NCBI GenBank assembly: GCA_026874595.1
Contig: CM049308.1
Coordinates: 97,497,124 to 97,561,123 of the forward strand
Reading direction: 5' to 3'
From: Sipunculus nudus
Lineage: Eukaryota; Annelida; Sipuncula; Golfingiida; Sipunculidae
DNA length: 64,000 nucleotides
Part shown: positions 24,431 through 33,789 of the stretch, in pieces
Position numbering within the stretch: the first letter of the stretch is position 1
How the letters are laid out: every line of letters begins with the position of its first letter
The notes under the pieces: model-generated
Told to the model about the DNA's origin: nothing
The model's database searches: none
Seen by the model: the letters and a program-made list of their open reading frames with translations, nothing else
Translations under genes and position numbers: made by a program

Positions 24431-25560
24431 CTGTGCAAACAAGAGAAATCATAACATATTATTCCGGCCAGTACAGAAGCACGCGGCCAGGTCACAGCGC
24501 CATGTTCCTGTGCCGCGACGAACGTGAGCAATAATTACCGTCTCTGGTCGAAGCTCTGGTGCTAACAGGTAACGGCGTCAGGCGGGAGATGCACATACCG
24601 TACCGCCATCAATAGCAGACACTCCGTCACAGTCGATCAGGGGAGGCCCATACGTGCAAATAATATTGATTCGGTATATGTTACACGCGGGTATGAATAC
24701 AAGTATTTTAATCTTCATCACACACCACAGAAATCGTACCTTTCCATAGAGGGAAATTGAGAATGTGCCATCAAATATTCACGGGGTTTTAGGCATAAGT
24801 GTCCTTCTAAATGATAGATTGACCCAGGTCGGCTATACAGATTTTATCAAGAAAAAAAATTAAATGTATTCCCCGTCTAAGCGCCATGGACTGGTGATGT
24901 GGTAGTCTTCACTGCCGTCGATCAGACCGGCCGGCATTGTGTCAACAGCAGCTCACAATGCCCGACCCAGATCACTTTCCAATATGTGTTGCTATGTTCC
25001 AGTGCTGGGCTATGTCACCACTTGCCCAAAGTAAACCTGCCTGCTTCTAATGATGGAATTTGATAAAATGTTGGAGATCGCAGGTCTGAGGGCTGTGCTA
25101 TTAAACAAATCCGTGGTGGCTCGTACCAATGAGGTCTGGGAGCGTCACTGCAGTCTGTCCGCTGGCGGACTATAGGAGGCCTTCACAGTATTGATCAAAT
25201 TGACGGTAGAAGTTGCTACAGATTGCTGACTATCGAGCTGCGAAATCTTAGCATCAAAATAGCCAAGTTTGGCCTGCTAGGTTTCCGCGCTGCACATTGG
25301 CCAACAAATTGTGTATCAGCTTGAACTACTGTTCATGTTGAACTGATACGACAGTTAGATTGACAGCAGATATGACACGATATCAGCATAAACAGCTTTG
25401 CTTTTGCTTTAAGACTTTATGTACAGCCTTTTGTGGGTCCTGAAATTTAAATTGTTTTCTTATTTCCTAAAATAAAAGAACGACTAAGGTGATCACGTGA
25501 AAATCCCCATTACTGAATTGAAATATTTATCCACAAATCACAACTCTGATAATATCTTTT
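24431..25560. other. Sequence upstream of the globin exon
   Basis: Non-repetitive sequence containing the 3' splice acceptor at 24,431-24,432 (minus strand) and presumably the 5' intron and promoter of the globin gene. I could not place the upstream exon or a core promoter. Other short frames here overlap or shadow the exon. Confidence 0.45.
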
Positions 25561-25564
25561 GCTT

Positions 25565-26870
25565 TGCTTTTCGATTGTCTTTTGTTTCCCTAAATCAGGC
25601 CGCACACAATAAGTTGCTGTCCGCACCCGATTCAAAGTTATCTTTCGTGTCATTAATCAGACCATACAGAGAGCGGCCCTGTCCGGATAAGATTCAAAGT
25701 TTTCTTTCGTTTCACTAAATCAGACCACACAGAGCGGCCCTGTCCGGATAAGATTCAAAGTTGTCTTTCGTGTCACTAAATCATATCACACACAGAGCGG
25801 CCCTGTCAGGATAGGATTCAAAGTGGTCTTTCGTGTCACTAAATCACATCACACACAGAGCGGCCCTGTCCGGATAAGATTCAAAGTTGTCTTTCGTGTC
25901 ACTGAATCAGACCATACAAAGAGCGAACCTGTCCGGATAAGATTCAAAGTTGTCTTTCGTGTCACTAAATCACATCACACACAGAGCGGCCCTGTCAGGA
26001 TAGGATTCAAAGTTGTCTTTCGTGTCACTAAATCACATCACACACAGAGCGGCCCTGTCAGGATATGATTCAAAGTTGTCCTTCGTGTCACTGAATCAGA
26101 CCATACACAGAGCGGCCCTGTCCGGATAAGATTCAAAGCTGTCTTTCGTGTTACTTAATCAGACCATACAAAGAGCGGCCCTGTCCGTATATGATTCAAA
26201 GTTGTCTTTCGTGTCACTAAATCACATCACACACAGAGCGGCCCTCTCCGGATAAGATTCAAAGTTGTCTTTGGTGTCACTTAATCAGACCTCTCACAGA
26301 ACGGCCCTTTCCGGAAAAGATTCAAAGTTGTCTTTCGTGACACTTAATTAGACCACACACAGAGCGGCCCTGTATGGATAAGATTCAAATTTGTCTTTCG
26401 TGTTACTGAATCAGACCACACACAGAGCGGCCCTGTCCGGATAAGGTTCAAAGTTGTCTTTCGTGTCACTTAATCAGACCACACACACAGAGCGGCTCTG
26501 TCCGGATAAGGTTCAAAGTTGTCTTTCGTGTCACTTAATCAGACCACACACACAGAGGCCCTGTCCGGGATAACATTAAATTTGTCTTTCGTGTCATTTA
26601 ATCAGACCACACACAGAGCGGCCCTGTCCGGATTAGATTCAAAGTTGTCTTAGTGTCACTTAATCAGACCACACACAGAGCGGCCCTGTCCGGATAAGAT
26701 TCAAAGTTGTCTTTCGTGTTACTAAATCAGACCACACACAGAGCTGCCCGGTCCGGATAAGATTAGAAGTTGACTTTCGTGTCACTAAATTAGACCATAC
26801 ACAGAGCGGCCCTGTCCGGATAAGATGAGCGCCCCTGTCCGCACCCTATATGTGTCACTGAATCACGTAT
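25565..26870. repeat. 62/63-bp tandem array
   Basis: About 20 copies of a 62-63-bp unit with the cores GATTCAAAGTTGTCTTTCG, TGTCACTAAATCAGACCA and GAGCGGCCCTGTCCGGATAA. Unit length varies by one to several bases, so open frames are short. The first and last copies are degenerate. Confidence 0.93.
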
Positions 26871-27195
26871 CGGATTGCTAAGGCCGGGACCGGTTATGTC
26901 TTGGGTAATGTTTACAAATGTCAGGACTGGTCCTGGGTGGTGCTGTCATATCCGATTGGGTCCTTTTGTCCGTGGAGTGAAGGACTACGCAGCACCTACT
27001 CAGGACCTGGAGTCTCACTGAATAATGAGAGAAATTCTCCAAATCACACGCAAACATTAAATACGGGCAATTCAGAGAAGGAAGCATGTTGGCGATGGAT
27101 GAAGATTCGTGTCCTCTTCAGTTATACACATAAATATGAAAAAATGGTTAGGTACAGCCCATCTCATCTCACATCAATCTGAATTGTGAAGGTTT
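26871..27195. other. Unique spacer
   Basis: Non-repetitive sequence between the 62-bp and 21-bp arrays. A 93-residue plus-strand frame (26,901-27,182) has no recognisable motif. Confidence 0.4.
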
Positions 27196-27569
27196 AAGTA
27201 TGGTTTATTCAGGTATTAGCCTGGATTATTTAGGTATGAGCCTGGATTATTTAGGTATGAATCCGGATTATTCAGGTATGAGCCTGGATTATTCAGGTAT
27301 CAGCTTGATTATTTAGGTATGATCCTGGATTATTCAGGTATGAGCCTGGATTATTTAGATATGAGTCTGGATTATTTAGGCATGAGCCAGGATTATTCAA
27401 GTATGAACCTGAATTATTTAGTTATGAGCCTGGATTATTAAGGTTACAGCTTAATTATTAAGTAATGAGCCTGGATTATTTAAGAATGAGCCTGGATTAT
27501 TCAGTAATGAGTCTGGATTATTTAGGTATTAGTCTGGATTATTAAGGTATAAGTCTGGATTATTAAGGT
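27196..27569. repeat. 21-bp satellite, left arm
   Basis: About 18 diverged copies of the 21-bp unit with the core GGTATGAGCCTGGAT followed by TATT. It belongs to the same family as the giant array that starts at 33,679 and is separated from it by the LTR retroelement. Joining the two flanks and removing one AGGT gives a continuous in-register array. Confidence 0.92.
27566..27569. repeat. Putative target-site duplication, left (AGGT)
   Basis: AGGT directly precedes the LTR-like terminus TGTTACGG. The same four bases directly follow the other terminus at 33,679. AGGT also occurs in most 21-bp units, so the duplication is supported mainly by the fact that the array stays in register across the insertion. 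Confidence 0.6.
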
Positions 27570-27900
27570 TGTTACGGAACAGATCACATAGTCATGACGA
27601 GCATAAATTTTGCAATGAGATAAAAAAAATCAAGCAGCGTGAAATGTCTAGGGGAATGAATAAAGAAGTCAGTGGTTTATTGTTAACAAATAATTAAAAT
27701 TTATACTTTAAACAATTCTAACATTACCTATTCTAACGATACCACCACTGTCACAGCGACAACAAGTCCTTTAAAACGTATAATCCAGATAAATAGTTCA
27801 CATAAATCTTCTCAGAGAATAATAGTCCAATTCAATCACAAAATCAATATGTTGTAATCCAAAAGCGAAGTTCTTGTATTAATCCCGAAAGCTAGCGCAG
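27570..27900 (-). repeat. Inverted LTR fragment (left end of composite)
   Basis: The reverse complement matches the 3' portion of the LTR at 31,746-32,630. Shared blocks include TGTTACGG at the terminus, AATGAATAAAGAAGTCAGTG, CCACTGTCACAG and AGTCCTTTAAAACGTATA. It is considerably diverged and lacks the LTR 5' half. Its orientation is opposite to all the other retroelement parts. Confidence 0.82.
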
Positions 27901-27941
27901 AATTTAAGCGCTGCATTAACGCAGGTCTTTAAACTTTTTTT

Positions 27942-28340
27942 TATGAGAAAAGTCCTGAAACACTTGACATTGCTGCTCAATTTGCTGATGATTATTCATT
28001 AACACATAAAATGTCCTTTACTAGCAAATCATACCAGCCATTCACAATCAAGAATGTTAATCAGTATGGTCAAAAGAAGATTAAGGCGCAGTCCCCCAGT
28101 GCTAGTATTCCTGATAGATCAGCAAAGTCCTATGCTACACCTCAGTCCATGTCCACTGTGTCTGAACCCAACCAAGGCCAGTCATTTTCGGGGGAAATCT
28201 GTAGTTACTGCAAAAAGGAAGGTAATCTCATATGTGACTGCTTGAAACTTGCAAGTAAGCCATGGGGTAAACCTTCTGGTTTTGATTCAAAATCTGTGCA
28301 TAGCATAGTACAAGTTCCAGGCTCTTTTCCATGTAAATAA
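27942..28340 (+). pseudogene. gag: gag fragment: capsid end and nucleocapsid zinc knuckle
   Basis: An open plus-strand stretch begins in-frame before any ATG and reads through ADDYSLTHK to a CCHC-type zinc knuckle, CSYCKKEGNLICDC (about 28,198-28,240). The conserved His of C-X2-C-X4-H-X4-C is replaced by Asn, so zinc binding is probably lost. A stop follows at 28,338-28,340. The N-terminal part of gag is absent here, but a separate gag N-terminal piece lies beyond the LTR at 32,777-33,515. The identification relies on the knuckle and on the family-typical preceding motif. Confidence 0.75.
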
Positions 28341-28865
28341 GGGGTACAACTCCTTTATTGACTCTAAAAAAGAGTTTGATGCTACGGAGGCCAACGTGCC
28401 CTCTGAATCCAAAGAAGAATCCGTAGCTTGTGGGGTAAATACCTCAGTTGATTCCTGCGAGGAATTTAATAAGGCTAGGTCCTTTCAAGACTCCCGTGAG
28501 GAGTATCCTCTAAATAAGGCTTAGTCCTTTTATGACTCTTGCGAGAGTATTTCAAATGAGGCCAGGTCCTCTTATGACAAACAGAAGTTTGTTTCTGCTG
28601 AGGAAAATTCCTCTGTTGACTCCAATGAGGAGTTTGATGGTAAAAAGGATGTAGATTCATTTAATGACTCTGAAAAAGAGTTTATGACTGACACTATCAA
28701 TGTCAGTTCTTTGTTTGAGGAAACTGAGGTAGTAGATTCCTCTCCTGACTCCGAAATGGAGTTATTTGAGCCATTCATACATAATGGGTTTGTATCACTT
28801 TTAAGTAATTTTTCAGACTCTACCCCAAGAAAATAACACATGAGGATAATGATCCAGATAATAAC
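28341..28865 (+). pseudogene. Acidic Ser/Glu/Asp-rich degenerate region between gag and integrase
   Basis: Translated pieces in shifting frames are rich in Asp, Ser and Glu and show an irregular repeat of a D-S-x-E-E-F pattern. The aspartic protease expected between gag and integrase, with its D-T/S-G signature, is not recognisable. It is either deleted or too degraded to see. I treat the segment as a degraded part of the same element. Confidence 0.5.
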
Positions 28866-28869
28866 ACTC

Positions 28870-30396
28870 TGGGAGTCACTAATGACTCGCCCGTACAAGA
28901 TCCAGCATTTTCAAGGTCAGAACTTATCGCAGAACAGCTTAAGGACCCTGATATATCACGTTTGTTTCCAAGATCAGTTTCTAAAGATGAGCTGTCACAG
29001 AACCAAGTTTGTTTCTATGTTAAAATGCAGTGCTTATGTGTAAATGGCGACCACCTGATGTATGCGCTGATGATGAGTGGGCCATCAAACATCAAATAGT
29101 AATGCCCCAAAGATATCGCAGTGAAATTCCAAGCATGGCACATGAGGCTCCTTTGTCTGGCCATTTAGGTATAAATAAACTTATCAGAAAGTTAGTACAC
29201 ACTTCTATTGGCCTTACCAGGAAAGATGTTGCACAATATTGTAAATCATGCCTTACATACCAGATGGTAGGAAAGCCCAATCAGAATCCTCTTAAAGCCC
29301 CACTTAGGCCTATTCCTGCTTTCGAGGAACCATTTAGTAGGATTATTCTTGATTGTGTTGGACCACTATACCCAAACAAAAACTGGACATGAATACTTGG
29401 TGACAATTGTGTGAGCATCTACCAGGTTCCCTGAGGCAATACCATTGCGCAAAGTTAATACCAACATTGTTGTCAAGGCTCTGACAAAGTTTTTTACAAC
29501 GTTTGGACTACCAAAATCCGTCCAGTCTGCCCAAGGATCTAATTTTATGTCTGGTTTATTCCAGCAAGTTATGCTTGAGAAAGGTATAAAACAGTACAGC
29601 TCTTCGCCATACCATCCTGAAAGTCAGGGCGCCCTCAAGCGTTTTCACCAGACATTAAAAAAACATGATTAGGACTTATTGCTATCACACACAGAAAGAC
29701 TGGGATGGGGGAATCCATCTATTGCTATTTGCTGTCAGAGAATCCTTCCAAGAGTCCTTGGGTTTCAGTACCTTTGGTCTAGTTTTTTGACACTCAGTTC
29801 GCGGTCCATTAAAACTGCTCAAAGAAAAACTCTTGTGTGAAAATGCTGATTCTTTTAGTTTGTTGATGTATGTCTCAGACCTTTGCACTAAACTACACAA
29901 TGCTTGTGAGATTGCAAAGTCTAATTTAAAATCTGCACAAAGTAAAATGAAAACAAAGTATGACAAGCACACTGTAAACAGGAAGTTTGAGCCTGGTGAA
30001 AAGCTTACTACCAACAATGGCAGACCTCTGCAAGCTAGGTATTTTGGCCCTTACATTGTTAACAAGAAAGTCAGTGATTTAAATTACATAGTGTTGACAC
30101 CAGATAGGCGTAAGAAGAAACAACTGGGCCATGTTAACATGTTGAAACCATATTATGACAGAAATAGCACATCACATGTTGTACATAATGTTACTGCTGT
30201 TAATTGTGTAAAAACTGACCCTGACCCAGTTAAAGTAAATACTGATTGTAAGACTGATGTAGACATTCAGTGTGGAACAGTACCACTAAAAAAAACTCAG
30301 ACATGCTTAACAACCTGGATGCCAAACTGTCACACCTTACCGCACAACAACAACAGGACCTCAAAACCTGCTGCGGAATTACGAATATTTGTTTAG
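28870..30396 (+). pseudogene. Integrase pseudogene of the LTR retroelement
   Basis: A broken integrase reading order. An N-terminal lead-in with LIAEQLKDPDISRLF (28,920s) precedes the H2C2 zinc domain, with His codons at 29,141 and 29,162. The final zinc Cys is replaced by Tyr at 29,258-29,260. In the catalytic core the first Asp is present in ILDCVGPL (29,351-29,353). The second is Ala in QSAQGSNF (29,529-29,531), and the Glu is Lys in SQGALKRFHQ (29,637-29,639). A GPY/F module follows (RYFGPYIVNKK, GPY at 30,046-30,054). Frameshifts near 29,390 and stops at about 29,412, 29,670 and 29,790 break the frame. The enzyme would insert element DNA in the nucleus; this copy cannot. The domain lies upstream of reverse transcriptase, which is unusual. 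Confidence 0.87.
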
Positions 30397-31632
30397 TAAC
30401 ATTCCAACGCGAACTAACATATTGTGCCATGACGTCGATGTTGGCGAGGCAGACGCAGTCAAGCAACATCCTTATAGACTGAATCCAGAAAAGCAAAATT
30501 ATCTAGTGACAGTAACTGGAGTTAACCAAAACCTGTTAGAAGTTACCGTATGTGCACAGATTATCGAAAACTGAACTCTGTCACCAAGATTGACACGTTC
30601 ACGATTCCGAAGATCGATGATTGTATTGATAGAGTCGGTAGCTCCAGATATGATTCCAAGTTTGACTTGCTAAAAGGATTCCGCTGACAGAACGAGCAAA
30701 AGAAGTGTCCGCATTTGTGACACGGCAAGGACTGACCAGTATAAAGTTATGCCGTTTGGCATGAAGAACTCGCCAGCCACGTTCCAGCGCTCATCCATAT
30801 GGTTGTCAAGGACATTCAGGGTTGCGACGCATATATTGATGACCTTATTGTGTACAGCGACACCTAGGAGAAACATCTGCAAATTCTTTGCAACCTCTTT
30901 GAAGGACTCAGTGGAGCACATCTGACCATCAACTTAGTAAAATCTGAGTTTTGTCATGCACAATCAACATTTTTGGGTCATATTGTAGGGCAGGGTCAGG
31001 TAAAACCTGTCGATGCTAAAATAAGTGCTATTTCTGCAATTCCTAGACCTGAAAACAAAAAGCAAATAATGCGTTTTCTTGGTATGGTTTGATACTACAG
31101 TAAGTTTTGTCCAAATTTTTCTGCTTTAGCTGAAACTTTGACTTATTTGTTAAAGAAGAAACAAAAGTTTGTTTGGAATGTTCAGTGTGAAAATGCATTT
31201 CAGAATTTGAAAGCAATTCTGCAAAGTTGACCGGTTTTGGTAGCTCCAGATTTTTCTGTACCTTTTAAGTTAGATGTAGATGCTACTGCTGCTGTTGCTG
31301 ATTGTTACAAGAAGGCAGTGATGGCAAAGATCATCCAATTTGTTATTTTTCAAGAAAGTTTAATGCAAACCAGAAAAACTACTCCACTATTGAAAAAGAA
31401 TGTTTGGCTTTGATTTTGGCATTGCAACATTTTTAAGTTTATGTTACTTCATCAGTCAAGCCTATCATTGTCTTCAGTGATCACAATCCCCTAACGTTTA
31501 TGAACAAGTTGACGTGTAAAAATCAAAGATTATTGAGATGGATTTTGTTTGTACAGGATTACAATCTTGAAATCAGACACATTTAATGGAAAGACAATGT
31601 ACTTGCTGATTGCTTATCGAGATGTTTATGAA
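30267..31632 (+). pseudogene. Reverse transcriptase and RNase H pseudogene
   Basis: In order I read LDAKLSHLTAQQQQDLK (30,310s), a pre-RT block with FSNIPTRTN and DVDVGEADAVKQHPYRL, and DYRKLNSVTKIDTF (30,560s). Motif A is the KFDLLKGF stretch (30,660s), followed by VMPFGMKNSPATFQR (30,750s). The catalytic box is YIDD at 30,832-30,843. FLGHIVGQGQVKP and a thumb region come next, then RNase H pieces: FKLDVDAT (31,270s), a motif with IEKECLALILALQHF (31,390s) and DHNPLTF (31,480s), ending NVLADCLSRC. Deletions remove the stretch between the HPYRL block and DYRKLN. In-frame stops occur after KGFR, in the sugar-phosphate-binding region, and after GMV and QHF. No chromodomain follows. It copied RNA into DNA in Ty3/gypsy elements and is dead here. 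Confidence 0.9.
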
Positions 31633-31734
31633 ATGTTGTAAAATTGTGAATAAGATGATTTTTGAGATGTTGTAAAAATTAACTGATTGTGATCGCAAAA
31701 AGAAAGTTTTTTTAGAAAACTTCCTTTTTCTTCC

Positions 31735-31745
31735 AGGAGGGGAAG
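31735..31745 (+). promoter_or_regulatory. Polypurine tract
   Basis: AGGAGGGGAAG lies directly before the LTR start TGTTATAG, the expected place for the plus-strand primer of reverse transcription. Confidence 0.75.
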
Positions 31746-32001
31746 TGTTATAGATGTCTCTTTTAATGTGTGTTTATGTGCAGCGCTAGCATTGGCCGTT
31801 GCCATGATGGCATGGCCCGGCCCACGCGTGCGGTCTGACGTGTTAACAGTTGTCATGCTAGTCTAGGGTTTTCTCGCCTGGCCGAGCCGGGCCGGGCCGG
31901 CCCACGTGTAAACCCTGATATGTAAAAACACAGCGATGTTGTTCTAGATGTTTCCTGTAACGCGTGTGTACTGTGTATCATGTTAGGTTCTTTGGATTGT
32001 T

Positions 32002-32021
32002 CGAGAACTTGAAAGTTCTCG
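32002..32021. promoter_or_regulatory. 9-bp-stem palindrome in LTR upstream of TATA
   Basis: CGAGAACTT and AAGTTCTCG form a perfect inverted repeat with a two-base centre, about 15 bp before the TATA-like box. It contains GAA and TTC half-sites of the kind used by heat-shock factor, but the spacing is not the canonical array. Regulatory function is inference. Confidence 0.35.
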
Positions 32022-32035
32022 GCTTGAGGTGAAAG

Positions 32036-32045
32036 TTATAAATAA
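32036..32045 (+). promoter_or_regulatory. LTR TATA-like box
   Basis: TTATAAATAA within the LTR, followed by GGGGCTGTG. It is the only well-placed TATA string in this LTR and is a plausible core promoter for genomic RNA. Confidence 0.55.
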
Positions 32046-32636
32046 GGGGCTGTGTTTTAGAGCCAGGAGGAGAGGAGAAAAATTTTCCACTGGACACAGA
32101 AGCGTGTAAATCAGTTTTGGACCTTTTCCGATTAGTGCGGCAATTATAGATTTTCTTCTAAATTTGTGACGGATTTTATATAGTCTTCAGTTTGCCTTTC
32201 GGATCACTGCCAGGATTTCACTTTAAATTACAATAGATTGTTTTTTGTGATTACATTGGCCTGTTATTCCCTGAGAAGATTTGTGTGAACTGTTCATCCG
32301 GTTTATACGTTTTAAAGGACTTGACACTGTGACAGTGGTGATATCCAGGTACTGTGCAATTTGTTTATTATGCTGTGTAATTATATTGATTTGCTGTTAT
32401 ACTGTCGTTGTTGTACTGTGTAATTGTATTGATTTAGTGTATTGTAATGTTAGGGTTGTTTTAAGAATGAATTATAGTTATTTGGAAACATAAAACCACT
32501 GACTTCTTTATTCATTCCATTAGACTTTTCACGCTGCCTGGTGTCACAGAATCTTATTTTTTTTTTATCTCCATGAAAAAGTTTATGTTCGTCACGCATA
32601 CGTAATCTGTTGATATTGGGTGCCGTAACAAAAAAT

Positions 32637-32654
32637 TGGGGGCTCCTCCGGGAT
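32637..32654 (+). promoter_or_regulatory. Primer-binding site, tRNA-Pro type
   Basis: The 18-bp stretch starting TGGGGGCTC, six bases after the LTR end, matches the standard tRNA-Pro primer-binding site (known from murine gammaretroviruses) at 17 of 18 positions by my recollection of that site. This marks 31,746-32,630 as acting as the 5' LTR of the element portion to its right, as well as lying 3' of the pol genes to its left. Confidence 0.75.
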
Positions 32655-33515
32655 GCTTTATAGTTTTGCAAATTTATTAGGCCTTGACCTAGACACATTG
32701 TTTACAATACATTGTTTACAAGATTACACATTTTTTTTTAAATTACATTGTTTACAAGATTTATCTCAGTGGTTTTTTGTTATTGTTTTATCATCTTAAC
32801 ATCGCAGATTTCAAACCTGAGACATTTGTTGACGATCCCGACCCTGATCAACTTGAACAGTTGACAAAGGAACAGTTTTTGCGTTGGGGTCAACACTTAG
32901 GGCTTAGTGTGAAAAAAGCTTTGAGAAAGCCTGATATCATTGCTAAAATAATGCAAGATCTAGTTAGCACAGGTTTAATTGAAGAGAGTGAAGTTGCAAC
33001 ATAAAAAATGACATCCTTGCTATGAAATTAGAATTTAAAAGTTTGAAATGCAACATGAGCTAGCATTAAAAGAGAGGGAAGAACGGTTAGAAAGAGACAG
33101 GCTAGAAAAAGAAAAAGAAATTGAGTTAAAACGACTGGAGGTAGAAAGACTTAAACTAAAATATAGTCTACGTGCTGCCCCAACTCACAGTTTTGATGTC
33201 GCTAAACACATAAGACTTGTCCCACCTTTTCAAGAAAAAGAGGTTGATAAATATTTCTTACACTTTGAAAAAGTAGCTGAAAATTAAAAATGGCCTCAGG
33301 AAAATTGGACTATGCTGTTACAAAGTGTATTGACTTTCAGTAGAAGCTGCTGCTGACTATGACCTGGTTAAACGGTTAATCCTAAAAGGTTATGAGTTAG
33401 TTCCGGAGGTTTACCCCCAGAAATTCAGAAATTGGGAAAAGCGCAAAGAACAGACCTACGTAGAGTTTGCTAGGACAAAAGAGCAGTTGTTTCATCGCTG
33501 GTGTAGCTGTTTTTA
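32655..33515 (+). pseudogene. gag: gag N-terminal fragment with coiled coil
   Basis: After a short leader, an open stretch reads ADFKPETF, then EQLTKEQFLRWGQHLGLSV and a SAP-like helix pair ending EESEVAT (stop at about 33,002). The codon before ADFKPETF is ATC, so a lost ATG start is likely. A second stretch (33,048-33,287) is a charged coiled coil (EREERLERDRLEKEKEIELK) followed by FDVAKHIRLVPPFQEKEVDK, typical of the capsid start in this element type. Later pieces include YDLVKRLILKGYELVPE and YVEFARTKEQLFHRW. Frames are broken at least three times. The sequence ends abruptly in an LTR fragment, so the remainder of gag and all of pol of this copy are deleted. Confidence 0.75.
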
Positions 33516-33678
33516 GAATAAATTATATAATTATATAACAAAAAAACACTGACTTCTTTTTTCATACCCCTAGACATTTCACGCTGCCTAGTGTTACAGA
33601 ATGTGTTTTTTTTTTATATCCATGACAAAGTTTATGATCGTCACGCATACGTGATCTGTTGATATTAGGTTCTTAACA
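33514..33678 (+). repeat. 3' LTR fragment (right end of composite)
   Basis: A direct-orientation match to the last ~165 bp of the LTR at 31,746-32,630, sharing CACTGACTTCTTT, TTTCACGCTGCCT, CGTCACGCATACGT and ATCTGTTGATATT. It ends TCTTAACA at the boundary with the 21-bp satellite. It differs from the full LTR at many positions, so the two are not products of one recent insertion. Confidence 0.82.
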
Positions 33679-33682
33679 AGGT
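33679..33682. repeat. Putative target-site duplication, right (AGGT)
   Basis: AGGT follows the right terminus and matches the AGGT at 27,566-27,569. The satellite continues from it in the same phase as on the left flank. Confidence 0.6.
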
Positions 33683-33789
33683 ATAAGCTTGATTATTAAA
33701 GTATAAGTCTGGATTATTTAGGTATGAGTCAGGATTATTCAGGTATGAGCCTGGATGATTCAGGTATAAGCCTGTGTGATTCAGGTATA

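Larger units (their letters stand above)
31746..32630 (+). repeat. Full-length LTR, about 885 bp
   Basis: It begins TGTTATAGATG after the polypurine tract and ends GTGCCGTAACA before the primer-binding site, so it has TG...CA ends. A TATA-like box lies about one third of the way in. Its 3' part is repeated directly at 33,514-33,678 and inverted at 27,570-27,900. A GC-rich patch (GCCGAGCCGGGCCGGGCC) lies at about 31,880. A 70-residue hydrophobic frame inside it (32,281-32,493) has no known counterpart. Confidence 0.85.
27570..33678 (+). mobile_element. Composite Ty3/gypsy-type LTR retroelement, Gmr1-like
   Basis: A 6.1-kb block inside the 21-bp satellite. On the plus strand it carries a gag zinc knuckle, integrase, reverse transcriptase, RNase H, a polypurine tract, a full LTR, a primer-binding site, a gag N-terminal fragment and an LTR fragment. 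Its left end is an inverted LTR fragment. Integrase precedes reverse transcriptase, unlike ordinary Ty3/gypsy elements and like the Gmr1-type group. All reading frames are broken, so it is not autonomous. The order gagC-pol-LTR-gagN-LTR suggests two tandem element copies sharing an LTR, each with large deletions, or nested insertions. Confidence 0.87.

Noticed and set aside
24227-24442. Start of the globin at a residue upstream of MGG
   Set aside because: The upstream in-frame start codon is TTG and falls within the pyrimidine-rich splice acceptor. The first ATG after the acceptor gives the myristoylation motif.
28341-28865. Aspartic protease of the retroelement
   Set aside because: I looked for a D-T/S-G signature with the usual downstream hydrophobic-Gly pattern in all plus frames and did not find one.
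32281-32493. 70-residue hydrophobic Cys-rich plus-strand frame as a possible membrane protein
   Set aside because: It sits inside the LTR, is not present in frame in the other LTR fragments, and resembles no known envelope or host protein.
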